Source: DASXUX01 sp036504595 (GTDB lineage Bacteria > Planctomycetota > SZUA-567 > H5-PLA8). From it: a DNA stretch of 64,000 bases. The stretch lies in contig DASXUX010000108.1 in the NCBI GenBank assembly GCA_036504595.1, forward strand, positions 116,261 through 180,260. The letters run 5' to 3'. The notes below the pieces were generated by a model. It saw only the letters and a program-made list of their open reading frames with translations, searched no databases and had not been told where the DNA came from. This document shows, piece by piece, positions 52,301-61,400 of the stretch (the first letter of the stretch is position 1; the number at the start of each line of letters is the position of its first letter). The translations under genes and the position numbers were made by a program.

Positions 52301-55296
52301 GAAAAATTGTCGCGAATGAAACATTCGTTCCCCGTGTCGCCGCCGAAACTCCAGGAATAATTCTGATCGCAGCGCAGATCGAACTTGTCGATCTTCTGCT
52401 GAGCCGGCGCCGGCCCGAACAGCGGTTCGTTCAGCGAGCCCTTGTTGTAGTCCTTGCGGAAGAAAAAGCGGAAACCGTGCTTGGGATTGCTGTTGCTGCG
52501 GCTATAGCCGCCGCGAAGACGCACGCCGCACAGTCCGCCCCAGGAGTTTTGCGCCGAGGCCGGGTCGATCATCTCCAGCGAGCAAGGCCGTTCGCCAGCG
52601 TACCCGTCGAAATAGGCATTGGCGTAAATACCCGTGGTGGCGTCGAATAAGTCGGCCAACTTCACGGTCAGGCAGAAGCTCCGGATCGTCTTCAGATCGT
52701 TCTGGATCGTGCCGCTCCACGGCGCAGTGTTTACAATGTCCGGGTCCATCCCGTAATCCACCGCATTGGAACCCCACGTCGATGGCCATCCGGCCGGAGC
52801 CGCTCCCGTCGGCGATTGATTGATCACGTCGGCGGTATAGATGTACGTCTGCGTATCGACCTTGCTTGGCGACATCCCGCTCTTGAACGCGATCGCTCGC
52901 AACACCGTCGTTTGCGTGATGTGAATCGCTCCGCTGTATAACGTTCCCGCCGTGGGCGTGGGCGCGGTGCCGTCCGTCGTGTAATTGATGCTGGCCCCAG
53001 CCGTCGCCGTGGTGATCGTTACGTCAATCGGCCCGCTGTAGAAACCTCGATACGTGCCCCACGTCACGTCGCTGACCGTGCCGCCGCCGGCATCATTGTC
53101 CGCAATGGTCACCGTCGCCACGCTCTGCGCCGCGTTGATCGAATAGTACGTCGTGGGCAATAACGTCAGCGTGACGGTTTCCGTGCCTTCAATGATCAGG
53201 TCGTCGATGACTGCAATCGTCACCGTTGTCGATGCCTGCCCGTTCGGGATGGTGACGAACTCGTCGATGCGCTGGTAGTCCGCGCCCCTCGTCGCCGATC
53301 CGCCAAGACTGAAGAATACCAGCATGTCGCCCGACGTGTTGCCCGTGCGCGTGATCGTAAACACCCCGTTGACGGGCCCGGTTTCGCTGGCGTTCGGCGT
53401 CGAGGCCGTTACAGAAAGCCTCGGCCCCTGTGAAATCGTCAGCTTGGTGTTTCCTTCGGTCCCATTGTAGCCGTCAATGGCGATCCGGTACGTCGCGCCC
53501 GCTATCGCCGTAATCACGACCAAGCTTGTTTTCGTGGAGGCGCTGGCGTCATCATTTTCGGCAACAAGCGTCAATGCATTCACGGCTGTACCGGTATATA
53601 CGGCCAGCGTGGTATCCATTTCGGTCGTATCCAGCAGCGTGCTGCCCGACGTAGAGAACTGATAGCTTCCGGCCGCCGGCGCCACCCACGTGTACCAGAT
53701 CGAATGCTGCCCCGCTCCGTCCGCGTGATTGGGCTCACCGCTTTCCCATGTCGCATTGAAATTCGCCCCGTTTGCCGTGATCGGCAGCGTGCCGCTCATG
53801 AGAATGGCATCAGCGAAGTTGTCATTCGCTGGCGGCAGAGACGTTACATAAGCCTGCAGCGCCACCAGGCTACCGTCGTAATTCGGCGCCGTCGCCATGG
53901 CCTTGACGGTGACCGGAACGGTGAGATTCACCGGCACCGTATAAACGGCCGATGCCGTCGTCGGGTCTACGCCATTGGTGGTGTAGTAAATCGTCGAGCC
54001 CGGCGTCGCACAACTGATGGACATGCTGAAGTCGGTGCCGGCAATTCTCGACTCAGCCGGCAAGATCACCGGCGTCGCCGCCAGCGGCCGGTACCACAGC
54101 ACGCCGTTGGGAATCTGCTGATAGGCGACACCCGGTCCTGCGTAGCGGACTTCCAGCCCAAAGCCGCCGCCGCCCTGAGCCCACTGCACAGTAATCGCAT
54201 GCATTCCGGCCGCCAGCCCGATCACCCCCGAACGCTCGGTCATACCCTGAGCATAGTTGTTCTCGACGACCATCGTGTTCCCGATGAACAAGCGGCTGCC
54301 ATCGTCGGATGTCGTGTAGAACGTCCAATAGCCCGCGGTGGGAATGCTGATGTAGCCGGAGTACTGAAAGCTGATCGTCGTATCTGTTGTCCGCGGATCG
54401 AGCAGGAAGTTGGAGATCGTGCCGGTCTTGGCAGGAGTCACGGTGGAGAAATCAGGGACCGTCCCGCTCCCGATGCAGGTTGTGTAGAACTTGTAGATCA
54501 ATCCTTGAGTCACCCCGGTCGGATTTTCGGGCGCGCGCGGCACCACGAACGTCGCGGAGGCAGGAACGCTATTGGCATAGCCCGGCGCTGTTCCCACGGC
54601 CTTCAAAGTACACCCTGAATTGACAACAAAAGGCACGGTATACGCCGTGCCATTGGTCGCCGATGGCAGCGATCCGTCCGTCGTGTAGTAGATTGTGTTG
54701 CCGGTTGTCGCACAGCTCAGCGTGACCGTGCTGGGCACAAGACCGCTGTTCGTCGCGCTGATGGTCGGCTGTGCAGCCAGTGGCAAGTATTTCAGCACAC
54801 CATTCGGAATGAGTTGTTTGGCGATGCCGGGCCCCGAATAGCGCACTTCCAGCCCGAATCCACCCCCGCCCTGCCCCCACTGCACGGTGAGCGCGTGCGT
54901 GCCCGCCTGCAAATCAATCGTACCTGATCGCTCTGTCATTCCCTGAGAGTAGTTGTTATTGACCACCAGGGTGCTGCCGATGTACAGAGTGCTTCCGTCA
55001 TCGGAAGTCGTGTAGAACGTATAGACGCCGGTCGTTGGAACAGTGACGTAGCCGAAATACTGAAAACTGATATTCGTATCGGTCGTGCGCGGGCTGAGGT
55101 CGAAGTTGAGGACCGTTCCAGTCTTGCTGGGCGTCACCGTGCTGAAGTCCGGCAGCACGCCTCCGGCCCCGCTGGTCGTGTAGAACCAGTAGACGAGTCC
55201 TGCCTGCGTTCCAGTCGGGTTCTCGGGAACCCTGGAGGCAGCCGCCACGCTACCAACAACTAAGAGCACACATCCCAGGAGAATCTGGCGACCCAT
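46375..55296 (-). CDS. Giant 2973-residue exported CotH / LTD / PA14 / cadherin mosaic
   Basis: Strong ribosome site (GGAGGGG) and signal peptide (residues 1-20). Two PA14 domains (about 25-165 and 250-405, 'GVYTFYTTSDDGSTLYIG'), four chitobiase-like Ig segments ('TGNTIYYTTDGSLP'), a Calx-beta domain (about 640-740) and a CotH domain (about 850-1240) follow. The CotH motif 'NGQYWGLFNTDERPEESF' is near 1025 and 'FFAHDSEHTLLN' near 1160. Then come three lamin-tail domains (near 1385, 1545, 1699), two fibronectin-III domains, a cohesin-like domain (about 2050-2190), five cadherin-like repeats (about 2200-2705), a PKD domain, a calcium-binding 'DVDSDNDGFSDEIE' stretch and a C-terminal domain of 150 residues. 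CotH proteins are atypical kinases, so surface-protein phosphorylation is possible. A hairpin repeat at 49037 encodes 'TGRDAGATS' within the cohesin-like domain. Confidence 0.9.
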   Translation of the reverse strand: MGRQILLGCVLLVVGSVAAASRVPENPTGTQAGLVYWFYTTSGAGGVLPDFSTVTPSKTGTVLNFDLSPRTTDTNISFQYFGYVTVPTTGVYTFYTTSDDGSTLYIGSTLVVNNNYSQGMTERSGTIDLQAGTHALTVQWGQGGGGFGLEVRYSGPGIAKQLIPNGVLKYLPLAAQPTISATNSGLVPSTVTLSCATTGNTIYYTTDGSLPSATNGTAYTVPFVVNSGCTLKAVGTAPGYANSVPASATFVVPRAPENPTGVTQGLIYKFYTTCIGSGTVPDFSTVTPAKTGTISNFLLDPRTTDTTISFQYSGYISIPTAGYWTFYTTSDDGSRLFIGNTMVVENNYAQGMTERSGVIGLAAGMHAITVQWAQGGGGFGLEVRYAGPGVAYQQIPNGVLWYRPLAATPVILPAESRIAGTDFSMSISCATPGSTIYYTTNGVDPTTASAVYTVPVNLTVPVTVKAMATAPNYDGSLVALQAYVTSLPPANDNFADAILMSGTLPITANGANFNATWESGEPNHADGAGQHSIWYTWVAPAAGSYQFSTSGSTLLDTTEMDTTLAVYTGTAVNALTLVAENDDASASTKTSLVVITAIAGATYRIAIDGYNGTEGNTKLTISQGPRLSVTASTPNASETGPVNGVFTITRTGNTSGDMLVFFSLGGSATRGADYQRIDEFVTIPNGQASTTVTIAVIDDLIIEGTETVTLTLLPTTYYSINAAQSVATVTIADNDAGGGTVSDVTWGTYRGFYSGPIDVTITTATAGASINYTTDGTAPTPTAGTLYSGAIHITQTTVLRAIAFKSGMSPSKVDTQTYIYTADVINQSPTGAAPAGWPSTWGSNAVDYGMDPDIVNTAPWSGTIQNDLKTIRSFCLTVKLADLFDATTGIYANAYFDGYAGERPCSLEMIDPASAQNSWGGLCGVRLRGGYSRSNSNPKHGFRFFFRKDYNKGSLNEPLFGPAPAQQKIDKFDLRCDQNYSWSFGGDTGNECFIRDNFSRDTQLAMSGIGTRGDYFHLYINGQYWGLFNTDERPEESFAANYFGGNAEDYDVLKTSGDMGYNIYATNGNLDAWTRLWKQCKAGLSSNAAYYRIQGRNPDGTLNPSLENLIEVDDMIDYMLVMYYGGNLDAPISAFLGNNAPNNIFCSRNRKGGAGFRFFAHDSEHTLLNVNENRLGPFSAGDTLDKSNPQWIFQQCMANAEFRMRVADHVRKHFFDGGALTPAACAARFTVRMNQVDRAVVGESARWGDSKLATPANRNNWVNVCNNILNNFFPGRTQVVLNQLMSANLYPALSAPSFSQYGGAISSGFTCTVTNPNATGRVYYTIDGTDPRVVGGGIAATAVAGSATTTNVVMNGTITLRARVLDGSNWSALTEATFTAPQDFSTLMVTEIMYNPPDFNSVAGEEFEFVELKNTGSVALNLSGATFTSGIGYTFANGSIINPGQFLVLASNPSQFAIKYPGVTPYGTYTGRLNNGGDTITLQYSTGTIILSFNYNNSPPWPATAAGLGFSLVPRNPLAASDFGNASYWRPSSNAGGSPGADDPADTRGSIVINEALTNVTAPGHEYIELYNAGASTVDIGGWYLTDDHTLPQKYCIPAGTTLAAGECISFSDTLFNPTPGVDPSFGLSSRGEEVYVFSADPTTHALTGYAQGCSFGAAENSIAFGRYVISTGAEHFVAQLSNTPGNANSGPRVGPVVFSEIMYQPSGTDDPFIELLNITSNPVNLYDPANPANTWKITGVDYIFPTGIQVPAEGMAIVCGMDPAAFRTKHSVPAAVPVFGPWVTPLATSGMHLELQKPNPPEGPYVPYVVVEALDYSSSAPWPQEPAGNGPSLVRANTLSYGNDPANWQKSTANGGSPGRGDETIPAAPTDLVATAQSHAVINLSWTDAATNENAYTVERSPDGSSNWTALPVLGANVTSYQDRGLSAETTYYYRVYASNSGGASGPSNVASATTLQPPPPAQPLSIVAVAYSQTKIDLSWDDTSDNETGFRIERSPDGTTGWAEIARTAANTPSYRDSGLSPVTAYYYRVCAFNTYGGSAFANAASAQTLPDRVLSVRCPAALVRSHRGSLFVDLNSTGRDAGATSGEHRVAFSLSFDSTVLSNPVVAKGVDSGANVTLTQQALPAGIGVTLTWSGSGAYSSGTKTIAEISFDVAGAGPAGNTSLAFDDQPLARATSDAGGLGLETSYTDGTASVALDSAPTDVALAGTTVAEQQPIGTVIGTFSTTDPDIGENFTYSLVAGTGGDDNAAFSINGAELRTAASFVYKTKSSYTLRVRTTDAGGLFFEKSFTISVTKVNEAPSDIALSAASVPEGQVGGTVVGTFSSTDGDPGDTFTYSLVSGTGGDDNASFSLSGATLKTVAVFDFETRSSYSIRVRSTDGGGLYFEKAFTISITNINEAPRDIALSATTVVEKQEPGATVGTFSTTDRDTGDTASYTLVSGGADNGVFSISGATLKTAASFDYKTKSSYSIRVRSTDAGGLYFEKSFTISVTKRDNTPTDISITANSVPENQSVGTAVGSFWTVAPYGGDTFTYALVPGNGSGNNAAFSISGSTLLTAASFDFETKGNYTIRVRTSNQDGSFFEKILIINVTNVNEVPGDILLASTSIAENQPAGTVVGTFSNADPDANEAFTYSLVAGTGSDDNSAFTISGATLKTAASFDYETKNSYFIRVRVADAAGLVAEKSFTIGVTNANDPPTAVASASPVRGDAPLAVAFTGSGSDPEHGALTYIWSFGDGGASLEQNPAHTYAAPGTYSAVLTVTDVGGLTGSASQTIVVGGGGATAGDVDSDNDGFSDEIEVALGSDPGNAADMPSGMSKAESAGELTGTKMGIKLSFKEPSAGDSIKLKCFVPVSAGMTIAGQKLVVDIGGVVKTFTLDKKGMATPPDKLAYAKLSFKAKKNVIPAQNGTLNLRLSKGVFAEALKDEGLANQTVKAALTVPVTVIFNGQKWMKAVPQKYTGVLNKTGATK
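49037..49058 (+). repeat. GTAGCGCCGGC hairpin repeat inside the giant CotH gene
   Basis: Core GTAGCGCCGGCGTCC plus CTGCCGG, antisense to the gene and in frame; it encodes 'TGRDAGAT' in a loop of the cohesin-like domain. Nearly identical to the copy at 31176 in a different gene. Confidence 0.88.
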
Positions 55297-55551
55297 GATA
55301 CCGCCCCTCCGATGAGTCCGGCCACATGCACAATGCAGCCGGAGACCAGCGCGGCGTTATCAAGCCACTTCTCGACTGTGAGTTTATCGAATCTCAACGA
55401 ATCTGGACAACCGCCGCGCCACGCTTCTTTTAGCGCATTACAATCTCTTCACAAGAATAATATGCCACAACGTGCCTAAATGAGCAGTCTACTGCAGAGA
55501 ACCGCCGTCCAACGGAGCGCTCAGTCGGCCCAAAAAACAACTGACGACGGA
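55297..55551. other. Intergenic region upstream of the giant CotH gene
   Basis: 255 bases with no gene. It should hold the promoter of the CotH gene. I see an AT-richer stretch near 55435-55470 but no clear promoter, hairpin or array. Confidence 0.4.
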
Positions 55552-56013
55552 TTAGTAGTTCTCGCCCTTCGCCGACATATCGTCGTATTCAACTTCAAAG
55601 CGCAGCTTGTGGCGAGCCTCCTCCTGAGCCAGAACCTGGAACAGCGACTTGAGGCCCGCGTCCGTCACGCTGGAGGCCAAATCCGTATAAAGCCTGAAAG
55701 CCGCCTTCTCCTTCTTCATCGCGACGATCAACGCTTCTCGGTAGCCCATCTTGGGATCAGGAGCAATATCGACCAGGTAGTCCGCGCTTTGCAGTTCCGC
55801 GATAGATTCCTTGCTCGCTGCAAGCTTGCTGCCGGATTTCACCGCCAGCAACCGCTCTTTATGCGCCGTCTCCTCAGCCGCGAAGCTCTCGAACGCCTCG
55901 CGCATGCCGGAGTCCTTGGCTTGGTTCGCTAGCTTGACATAAAACTTCGCCGCTGCGTCCTCTTCACGAATCGCAAAATCCAAAACGTCATCGGGGCTTT
56001 GCCAGTTACTCAT
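55552..56013 (-). CDS. Ferritin-like (rubrerythrin-type) diiron protein
   Basis: A 153-residue four-helix protein starting at ATG 56013 (ribosome site GAGGAC); a longer frame crosses a repeat array. Diiron ligands appear as two pairs: 'AIREEDAAAKFY' with 'AAEETAHKERL', and 'MKKEKAAFRLY' with 'AQEEARHKLRF'. This is the ferritin-like pattern of rubrerythrin, but there is no rubredoxin domain. Likely a cytoplasmic peroxide- or iron-handling protein. Confidence 0.9.
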   Translation of the reverse strand: MSNWQSPDDVLDFAIREEDAAAKFYVKLANQAKDSGMREAFESFAAEETAHKERLLAVKSGSKLAASKESIAELQSADYLVDIAPDPKMGYREALIVAMKKEKAAFRLYTDLASSVTDAGLKSLFQVLAQEEARHKLRFEVEYDDMSAKGENY

Positions 56014-56067
56014 ATTTTTGTCCTCATCTGGTTGCTTAATGAAAGAAGCCGCAGAAACAGTAAGAAT

Positions 56068-56140
56068 GAGTTCAGGAGTTCGGGGGAAAGTGGGCGCAAT
56101 TTCCGCCCCTGAACCCCGAACCCTAAACCCCAAAACCCTG
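56068..56140. repeat. Inverted pair of seven-base-period arrays (AGTTCGGGG / ACCCCGA)
   Basis: Right cluster 56106-56140: CCCCTGA, ACCCCGA, ACCCTAA, ACCCCAA, AACCCTG. Left cluster 56068-56086 is its inverse (GAGTTCAGGAGTTCGGGG). It fills the gap between the NIPSNAP gene and the ferritin-like gene. Confidence 0.88.
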
Positions 56141-56143
56141 TGT

Positions 56144-56917
56144 TCACTTCATCGGCGAATAATCCGTCGGCGCCATGAAAACCGATTTCACGCCCACTTC
56201 CTGCGGTTGCACCGTCAGCGGACCGCCGGCTTTGTCTTCGGACGCCTTCTTCGCCGCAATCCAATCCGGGTCTTTGCGGAACGTGCCAAATGACTCCGCC
56301 GCAGCTTCTTTGCTCTTATGCGCCAGAATGTACACCAGTGTATCGTCCGCGCCTTTGTTCTTATCGGCAGGCGTCCAGTAAGCGATCTGCGTCATCCCAT
56401 GCTTGGCAAACAGCTTTACCGTGTGATCGCGGAACCGCGCCAGCAAGTCGGGCAGATGGTTTTCCGTTGCCTTATAGATGCGCAGCTCAAACACACGCGC
56501 AGGATTTTCGGCAGTCGGCTTGGCTTCTGGCGAAAAATCGGTGGCGTTCAGGTACAGCGACTCGATCTTGGCCAGCAGCTTGCCGTCTTTTTCGGATTCT
56601 TTCACCACTGCCTGCCAGTCCGGGTCCGCCATGAAATCCTTCCATGACTTTTCGCGCGCTTCGCGGCTGGGGTACGCCAACACATAGATGAGCTTCCGGT
56701 CCGGGTTGTCCAGCGGCATCCAGTACCCGATGTTGGTCATCCCATGCTTCTCGAACAGCTTGCAGGTGTGATTGCGGAAACGCGCGTTCAGTGCGTCCAA
56801 CTTCCCTTCCGCCGCGTAGTAGGTGCGCATTTCAAAAAAGCGCGTGTCCTTCGGCGCGTCAGCGGCCAATGCGAAAGCGCTCAGCAATACTGCACAAACC
56901 AACCCGTACGTCTTCAT
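56144..56917 (-). CDS. Exported protein with two NIPSNAP domains
   Basis: A 257-residue protein from ATG 56917 behind GGAGGGGG, with a signal peptide (MKTYGLVCAVLLSAFALAA). Two homologous NIPSNAP ferredoxin-like domains follow: 'FFEMRTYYAAEGKLDALNAR' with 'KHGMTNIGYWMPL', and 'VFELRIYKATENHLPDLLAR' with 'KHGMTQIAYWTPA'. Such paired, exported NIPSNAP proteins occur in planctomycete-type genomes; their biochemical role is not known. Confidence 0.92.
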   Translation of the reverse strand: MKTYGLVCAVLLSAFALAADAPKDTRFFEMRTYYAAEGKLDALNARFRNHTCKLFEKHGMTNIGYWMPLDNPDRKLIYVLAYPSREAREKSWKDFMADPDWQAVVKESEKDGKLLAKIESLYLNATDFSPEAKPTAENPARVFELRIYKATENHLPDLLARFRDHTVKLFAKHGMTQIAYWTPADKNKGADDTLVYILAHKSKEAAAESFGTFRKDPDWIAAKKASEDKAGGPLTVQPQEVGVKSVFMAPTDYSPMK

Positions 56918-56935
56918 GATCCCCCTCCGGTTTTT

Positions 56936-57050
56936 GCCACAGATGAACAAAGATGAACACTGATAGTCATTTTCGTCATCTGTGTCAATCTGTGTTCATC
57001 TGTGGCTAAATTTCAGCCGTAACTCTGCATTCTGAATTCTGAACTTTGAA
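56936..57050. repeat. GCCACAGATGAACA inverted repeat plus seven-base-period array
   Basis: A perfect 14-base inverted repeat, GCCACAGATGAACA (56936-56949) and its complement (56993-57006), with further partial copies inside. Next to it lie the units CTCTGCA, TTCTGAA, TTCTGAA and CTTTGAA (57023-57050), which end directly at the aroC stop codon (57051-57053). Confidence 0.9.
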
Positions 57051-58250
57051 TTACTCCTTTGCGCCCTCCGACGCAGGCTTCTCCGCAGCCGCACTGTCGC
57101 TCTTGCGCTCGTGACTGATCTGTTCGAGATACCCCGCAACGTTTCGCTTCATTTCCTCCAGCGAATCTCCTCCGAACTTTTCGCGGAAGGCCTGCGCGAG
57201 CGTGCAGGCCAGGAAGTTCTCGCCCACAATGGATGCCGCCGGCACCGCGCAGAAGTCGCTGCGTTCCACGTCGGCTTTCCTCGGCTTGCCAGTGCGTAGA
57301 TCGACGGAGATCATCGCGTTCATCAGCGTCGCGATCGGCTTCATCGCCGCCCGCACGACCAGCGGCGCGCCATTCGTGACGCCGCCCTCCAACCCACCCG
57401 CTCCGTTGCTTGGCCGCGAGAACCCGCCGCTGGCGCTCGGCGTCTTTGCCGGTGAATAGTGGATCGGGTCGTGAACCTGGCTTCCCGGCAGCCGCGCGCC
57501 GGCAAAACCCAAGCCGATCTCTACGCCCTTGATCGCCTGAATGGACATCATCGACTGCGCCACGAGGCCATCCAGTTTGCGATCCCACTGCGTGTGATCG
57601 CCCAAGCCAATCGGCAAGCCTTGCACGACGATCTCGAAGATTCCACCCAGCGTGTCGCCCTTCTTCTTGGCTGCGTCGATCGCCGCAATCATCTCTTTCT
57701 CTGTGTTCTTGTCGAGGCAGCGCACAGGGCTCTCGTCGGCTTTGCACAATGCCACCCAATCCGGCGCGAAATCTCTTGGAACCTGGGCCGATCCAATCGA
57801 CAGCACGTGACTGCGTATCTCAATTCCAAATTGCCCCAGCAGCCCTCGGCAAAGCGCCCCGGCCGCGACGCGCGCCGCCGTTTCGCGAGCGCTCGCGCGT
57901 TCCAGCACATCGCGCAGCGGCGCGTCAAACTTCAGGTGCCCGGCCAGGTCCGCGTGTCCGGGACGCGGGCAGTGCAGATCGGGCGCAGTATCGATGCGAC
58001 AGTCTTTGTTCCATACCGCGAGCAGGATCGGGCTGCCTATACTATGACCCAGACGAATGCCCGACAGCACCTCGACTTTATCCGTCTCAAGCTTCATTCG
58101 GCCGCCGCGGCCATAGCCCTGTTGCCGGCGCGCAAGCTGCACGTTGATCGCGTCCTGGTCGATCGGCACTCCGAACGGAAATCCTTCCAGCAAGGCGAAG
58201 CACCCCCGCCCATGCGACTCGCCAGCCGTATGAAATGTCAGATTCGCCAA
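57051..58250 (-). CDS. aroC: Chorismate synthase
   Basis: Last step of the shikimate pathway: 5-enolpyruvylshikimate-3-phosphate to chorismate, with reduced flavin. Family motifs are 'FHTAGESHGRG', 'GRGGRMKLETDKVEVLSGIR', 'CPRPGHADLAGHLKF', 'RASARETAARVAAGALC' and 'TNGAPLVVRAAMKPIATL'. I prefer TTG 58250 (MANLTFHTAGESHG) with GGAGG seven bases upstream; ATG 58292 would add 14 residues that merely translate that ribosome site. The C-terminus carries a 15-residue charged tail beyond the usual end. No other aro genes are near. Confidence 0.95.
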   Translation of the reverse strand: MANLTFHTAGESHGRGCFALLEGFPFGVPIDQDAINVQLARRQQGYGRGGRMKLETDKVEVLSGIRLGHSIGSPILLAVWNKDCRIDTAPDLHCPRPGHADLAGHLKFDAPLRDVLERASARETAARVAAGALCRGLLGQFGIEIRSHVLSIGSAQVPRDFAPDWVALCKADESPVRCLDKNTEKEMIAAIDAAKKKGDTLGGIFEIVVQGLPIGLGDHTQWDRKLDGLVAQSMMSIQAIKGVEIGLGFAGARLPGSQVHDPIHYSPAKTPSASGGFSRPSNGAGGLEGGVTNGAPLVVRAAMKPIATLMNAMISVDLRTGKPRKADVERSDFCAVPAASIVGENFLACTLAQAFREKFGGDSLEEMKRNVAGYLEQISHERKSDSAAAEKPASEGAKE

Positions 58251-58499
58251 GACGCCGCCTCCATAGCCACCTTCGTTGGTCCGAATTGTCATCAAGGAAC
58301 CGCAAATGACAAATGCTAACTGGCATCGGCTAGTCGCCGTCGCCAGACTCCCTCCATCGTTCACTGGTGGAAATCGTGACGCTCTATGGTAGATTCCTGC
58401 CGAGCTTTAAGCAGTAAACGGGCCGGAAAAGATGTCATTTTTGTTAGTGGCCCTTGTAAGCAGCGTTCTCGACAGGCTGGGCCGCCTGCGGAGCTTTGA

Positions 58500-61400
58500 A
58501 TGGCGACGTTGACCGGGCGCACATTGGGCGGTTACCTCATCGGCGAGGAACTCGGCCGCGGCGCCATGGGCGTTGTATTCAAGGCCAAGCAGCTTTCCAT
58601 GGACCGCGCCGTCGCGCTGAAGTTCCTGCCCAAGCGACTGGCTCAAGACGAAAAGGTCGTCGCACGATTCCTGCGCGAGGCGCGAGCCGCCGGCCAACTC
58701 TCGCACCCCAATATCGTCAGTGTCCACGATGCCGGGATCGTCGAAGGTTTGCACTACATCGCCATGGAGTACATCGATGGCGCATCCGTGCAGAAGCGCC
58801 TGAAAGACAAAGGTTTCTTCACCGAAAAGGAAACGCTCGACATCGCTGCACAAATCTGCGAAGCCCTGAAACTGGCTCACGGGCGCGGTATTCTCCATCG
58901 CGACATCAAGCCCGATAACTTCCTGATGGACCATGCGGGCCGCGTGCGCCTGGCAGACTTGGGCCTCGCACGCTTCCAGAACCGCGGCGATGCGGACGTC
59001 ACGCAAGATGGCGAGGCCATGGGCACGCCGCACTACATGTCCCCCGAACAGTGCAAGGGCGCCGACGTTGACGCGCGCAGCGACCTGTACGGCCTGGGCG
59101 CGTCGATGTTCGTCATGGCCACCGGGCAAACGCCCTACGACGCCGCAACCGCCGCGGCCGTCATGGTCAAGGTGCTCACTGAGCCGCACCGCTCTCTTCG
59201 CAAGCTCAACTCGCGCCTCTCCCCAGCATTCGTAGCGCTGGTTGAAAAACTGATGGCCAAGGATCCGGCCAAACGCTACAGCAACGCGCAACAGGTCCTC
59301 GAAGCCATCGACCGCTGCAAGAATGCCACCGCCCGGCCAGTCACGACACCCCATTCGAGAATCACGCCGGCCGCGCCGCTGCCGCCCTCGCGCCGCCTGA
59401 AACTGGTGCTCTGCGGAGCCGGCGCCGCCGTCCTGGCGCTCATCGTCGGCGGAATCATTGTTGCCGCTCGAACGCCACCCGGATCAAAAGTAGCCGTCGG
59501 GCCAGGCGCCAAGAAGGATGCGCCCCCGATTCCGACGCCGCCCCTGAAGGCAGTGCCCAAGCCAGAACCCAAGCCCGAACCGCCCAAGACGGATATATCC
59601 AAGATACCCTCAGTTCCACTACCGGCGATGCTCAATAACGAGACCGACGTTCTGGATATGAAGCCTGAACACCAGGCCGCGATGCGCAAATTGAGCGTCC
59701 TGCGCCGGGACTTGACCGAGGCGCTGCTGGCCAACCCAGACGAAGCGATTCCGAAAATCCAGCAGTTTCTGAATGACCATCCCAACGCGCCGCCGCGCGT
59801 GAAGGGTCAGATCGAGAACCTGCTCAAGGAGGCGCACGCCAACAAAAAGAAACTCGAAGAGGACTGGGACGCTGCGCGCGCCGACGTTGCGAAGGAAGAC
59901 AAGAAATGGAAGGCATTCAAGATCCTGCGCGCGTTCGCCGATGCGCATGAGGGCAGTAAACAGACCGCCGAGGCTCACGGCATGATGCTGACGATGCTCC
60001 CAGCCGTACTCGCCGTCGCCCGGCACGCCGCCGAAGCCGGCAACGTTGATAAAGCCGAGGAACTGCTCGATCCGACCGGATTGCCCAACGACCTCGCCAC
60101 GCCGCTAAAAGCAGAACTTGAAAAAGTTCAGGTGAAAGGAAAAGAAATCGCCGCGAAGGCCGCCGGGGAACGCAAACACTTCGCCGCTCTGTGCGACAAG
60201 GTCGCCGGGCAGGCCCACGACGCCGACTCGTCCAAGCGTTTCGATTTCGAAGATGCCGCCAAGGCCTTGCGCGAAGGCGCCGCGGATTTCAAAACGGACT
60301 CCTGTCTCGCCGATGCCAAAGCTCTGGCGGAACTCTACTCAAAGGCCGCCGGAGTCATGAGCAAAATGAAGACGGCCGCCGGCGGCAGCCGCGGCGTTGA
60401 ACTGACAGGATTGGGCACATTCGGCGCCGGCGCACTGCAGGGCTGGACCGATCGCGGACTGACCTACAAGCCTGCCGACCTGCCGCAGTCGCAGACCGTG
60501 CCCTGGAAAGCCGTGACAGCCGACAAACTCCTGGAGGTCGCCAAGGCGCTCGAAGCCATCGACAAGACCGTTCCAGCCGATCCCTTCAGCATCGGCGCGC
60601 TGGCCTTTGCCGCGGGCGCGAAAGACGCCGCACTCGCCGCGATGGCGAAAGTTCCCGAGAAGGATGCGTCGCATGCGTTGGCCGAAGCCGCCGAGCGCGC
60701 GCTCAAGCCGCCGCCCTCGCGCGACGCGCTCGCCAAACAGCTCTACGAAGACGCGCTCGAAGCGAAGCAGAAGAAGAACGCCGACGCGGCTTTCAAACTT
60801 CAGCAGCGGCTGGTCGTCGAATTTGCCGACACCACGTTCGTGCTCGGGCACCTGGAAGATATTCGCAGTCTCGTCGGCAGTTCCGCTAAAGACGTCGCAA
60901 CGAAGAAGGACACCGAACCCGACAAGAAGAAAGATGTCGTTCCAGACAAGAAGAAAGATGCGCCACCGGAAAAGAAAGTGGAAGCAGCCGCTCTCGCCGA
61001 CCTCAAGAAAATGAACTGGACCGAAATTAAAGGTGACTGGATCGAAGATCCGAACCAGCGCGGCAGCTTTACGGTCAAGGGCGGAGGATCTCTCTTCGCA
61101 CCGGTCTTGAACGGCGGCGTGCAGGCAGCCTTTACCCTCGAGGGCGAATCCTCTGTCGGCGTCTTCGTGCGCTTTGAACCCGAAAGCGACGCTCACAAAG
61201 CGCTCTATAAGGAATACTACGCGAACGATCTCTATCTCGGCCAGGGATATGGCGTCTCCACCTACAACGCCAGTTTGTACATTTACGGAGACAAGTTGCC
61301 GTACAGTCCCGCCAACAGCGTTGCTGGAAAGCTTGAGCGCGCCGGGGTGCCGCTGCGAATTGGCACTCGCCCGCTCACGCCCGGTATGCATGAGATCAAA

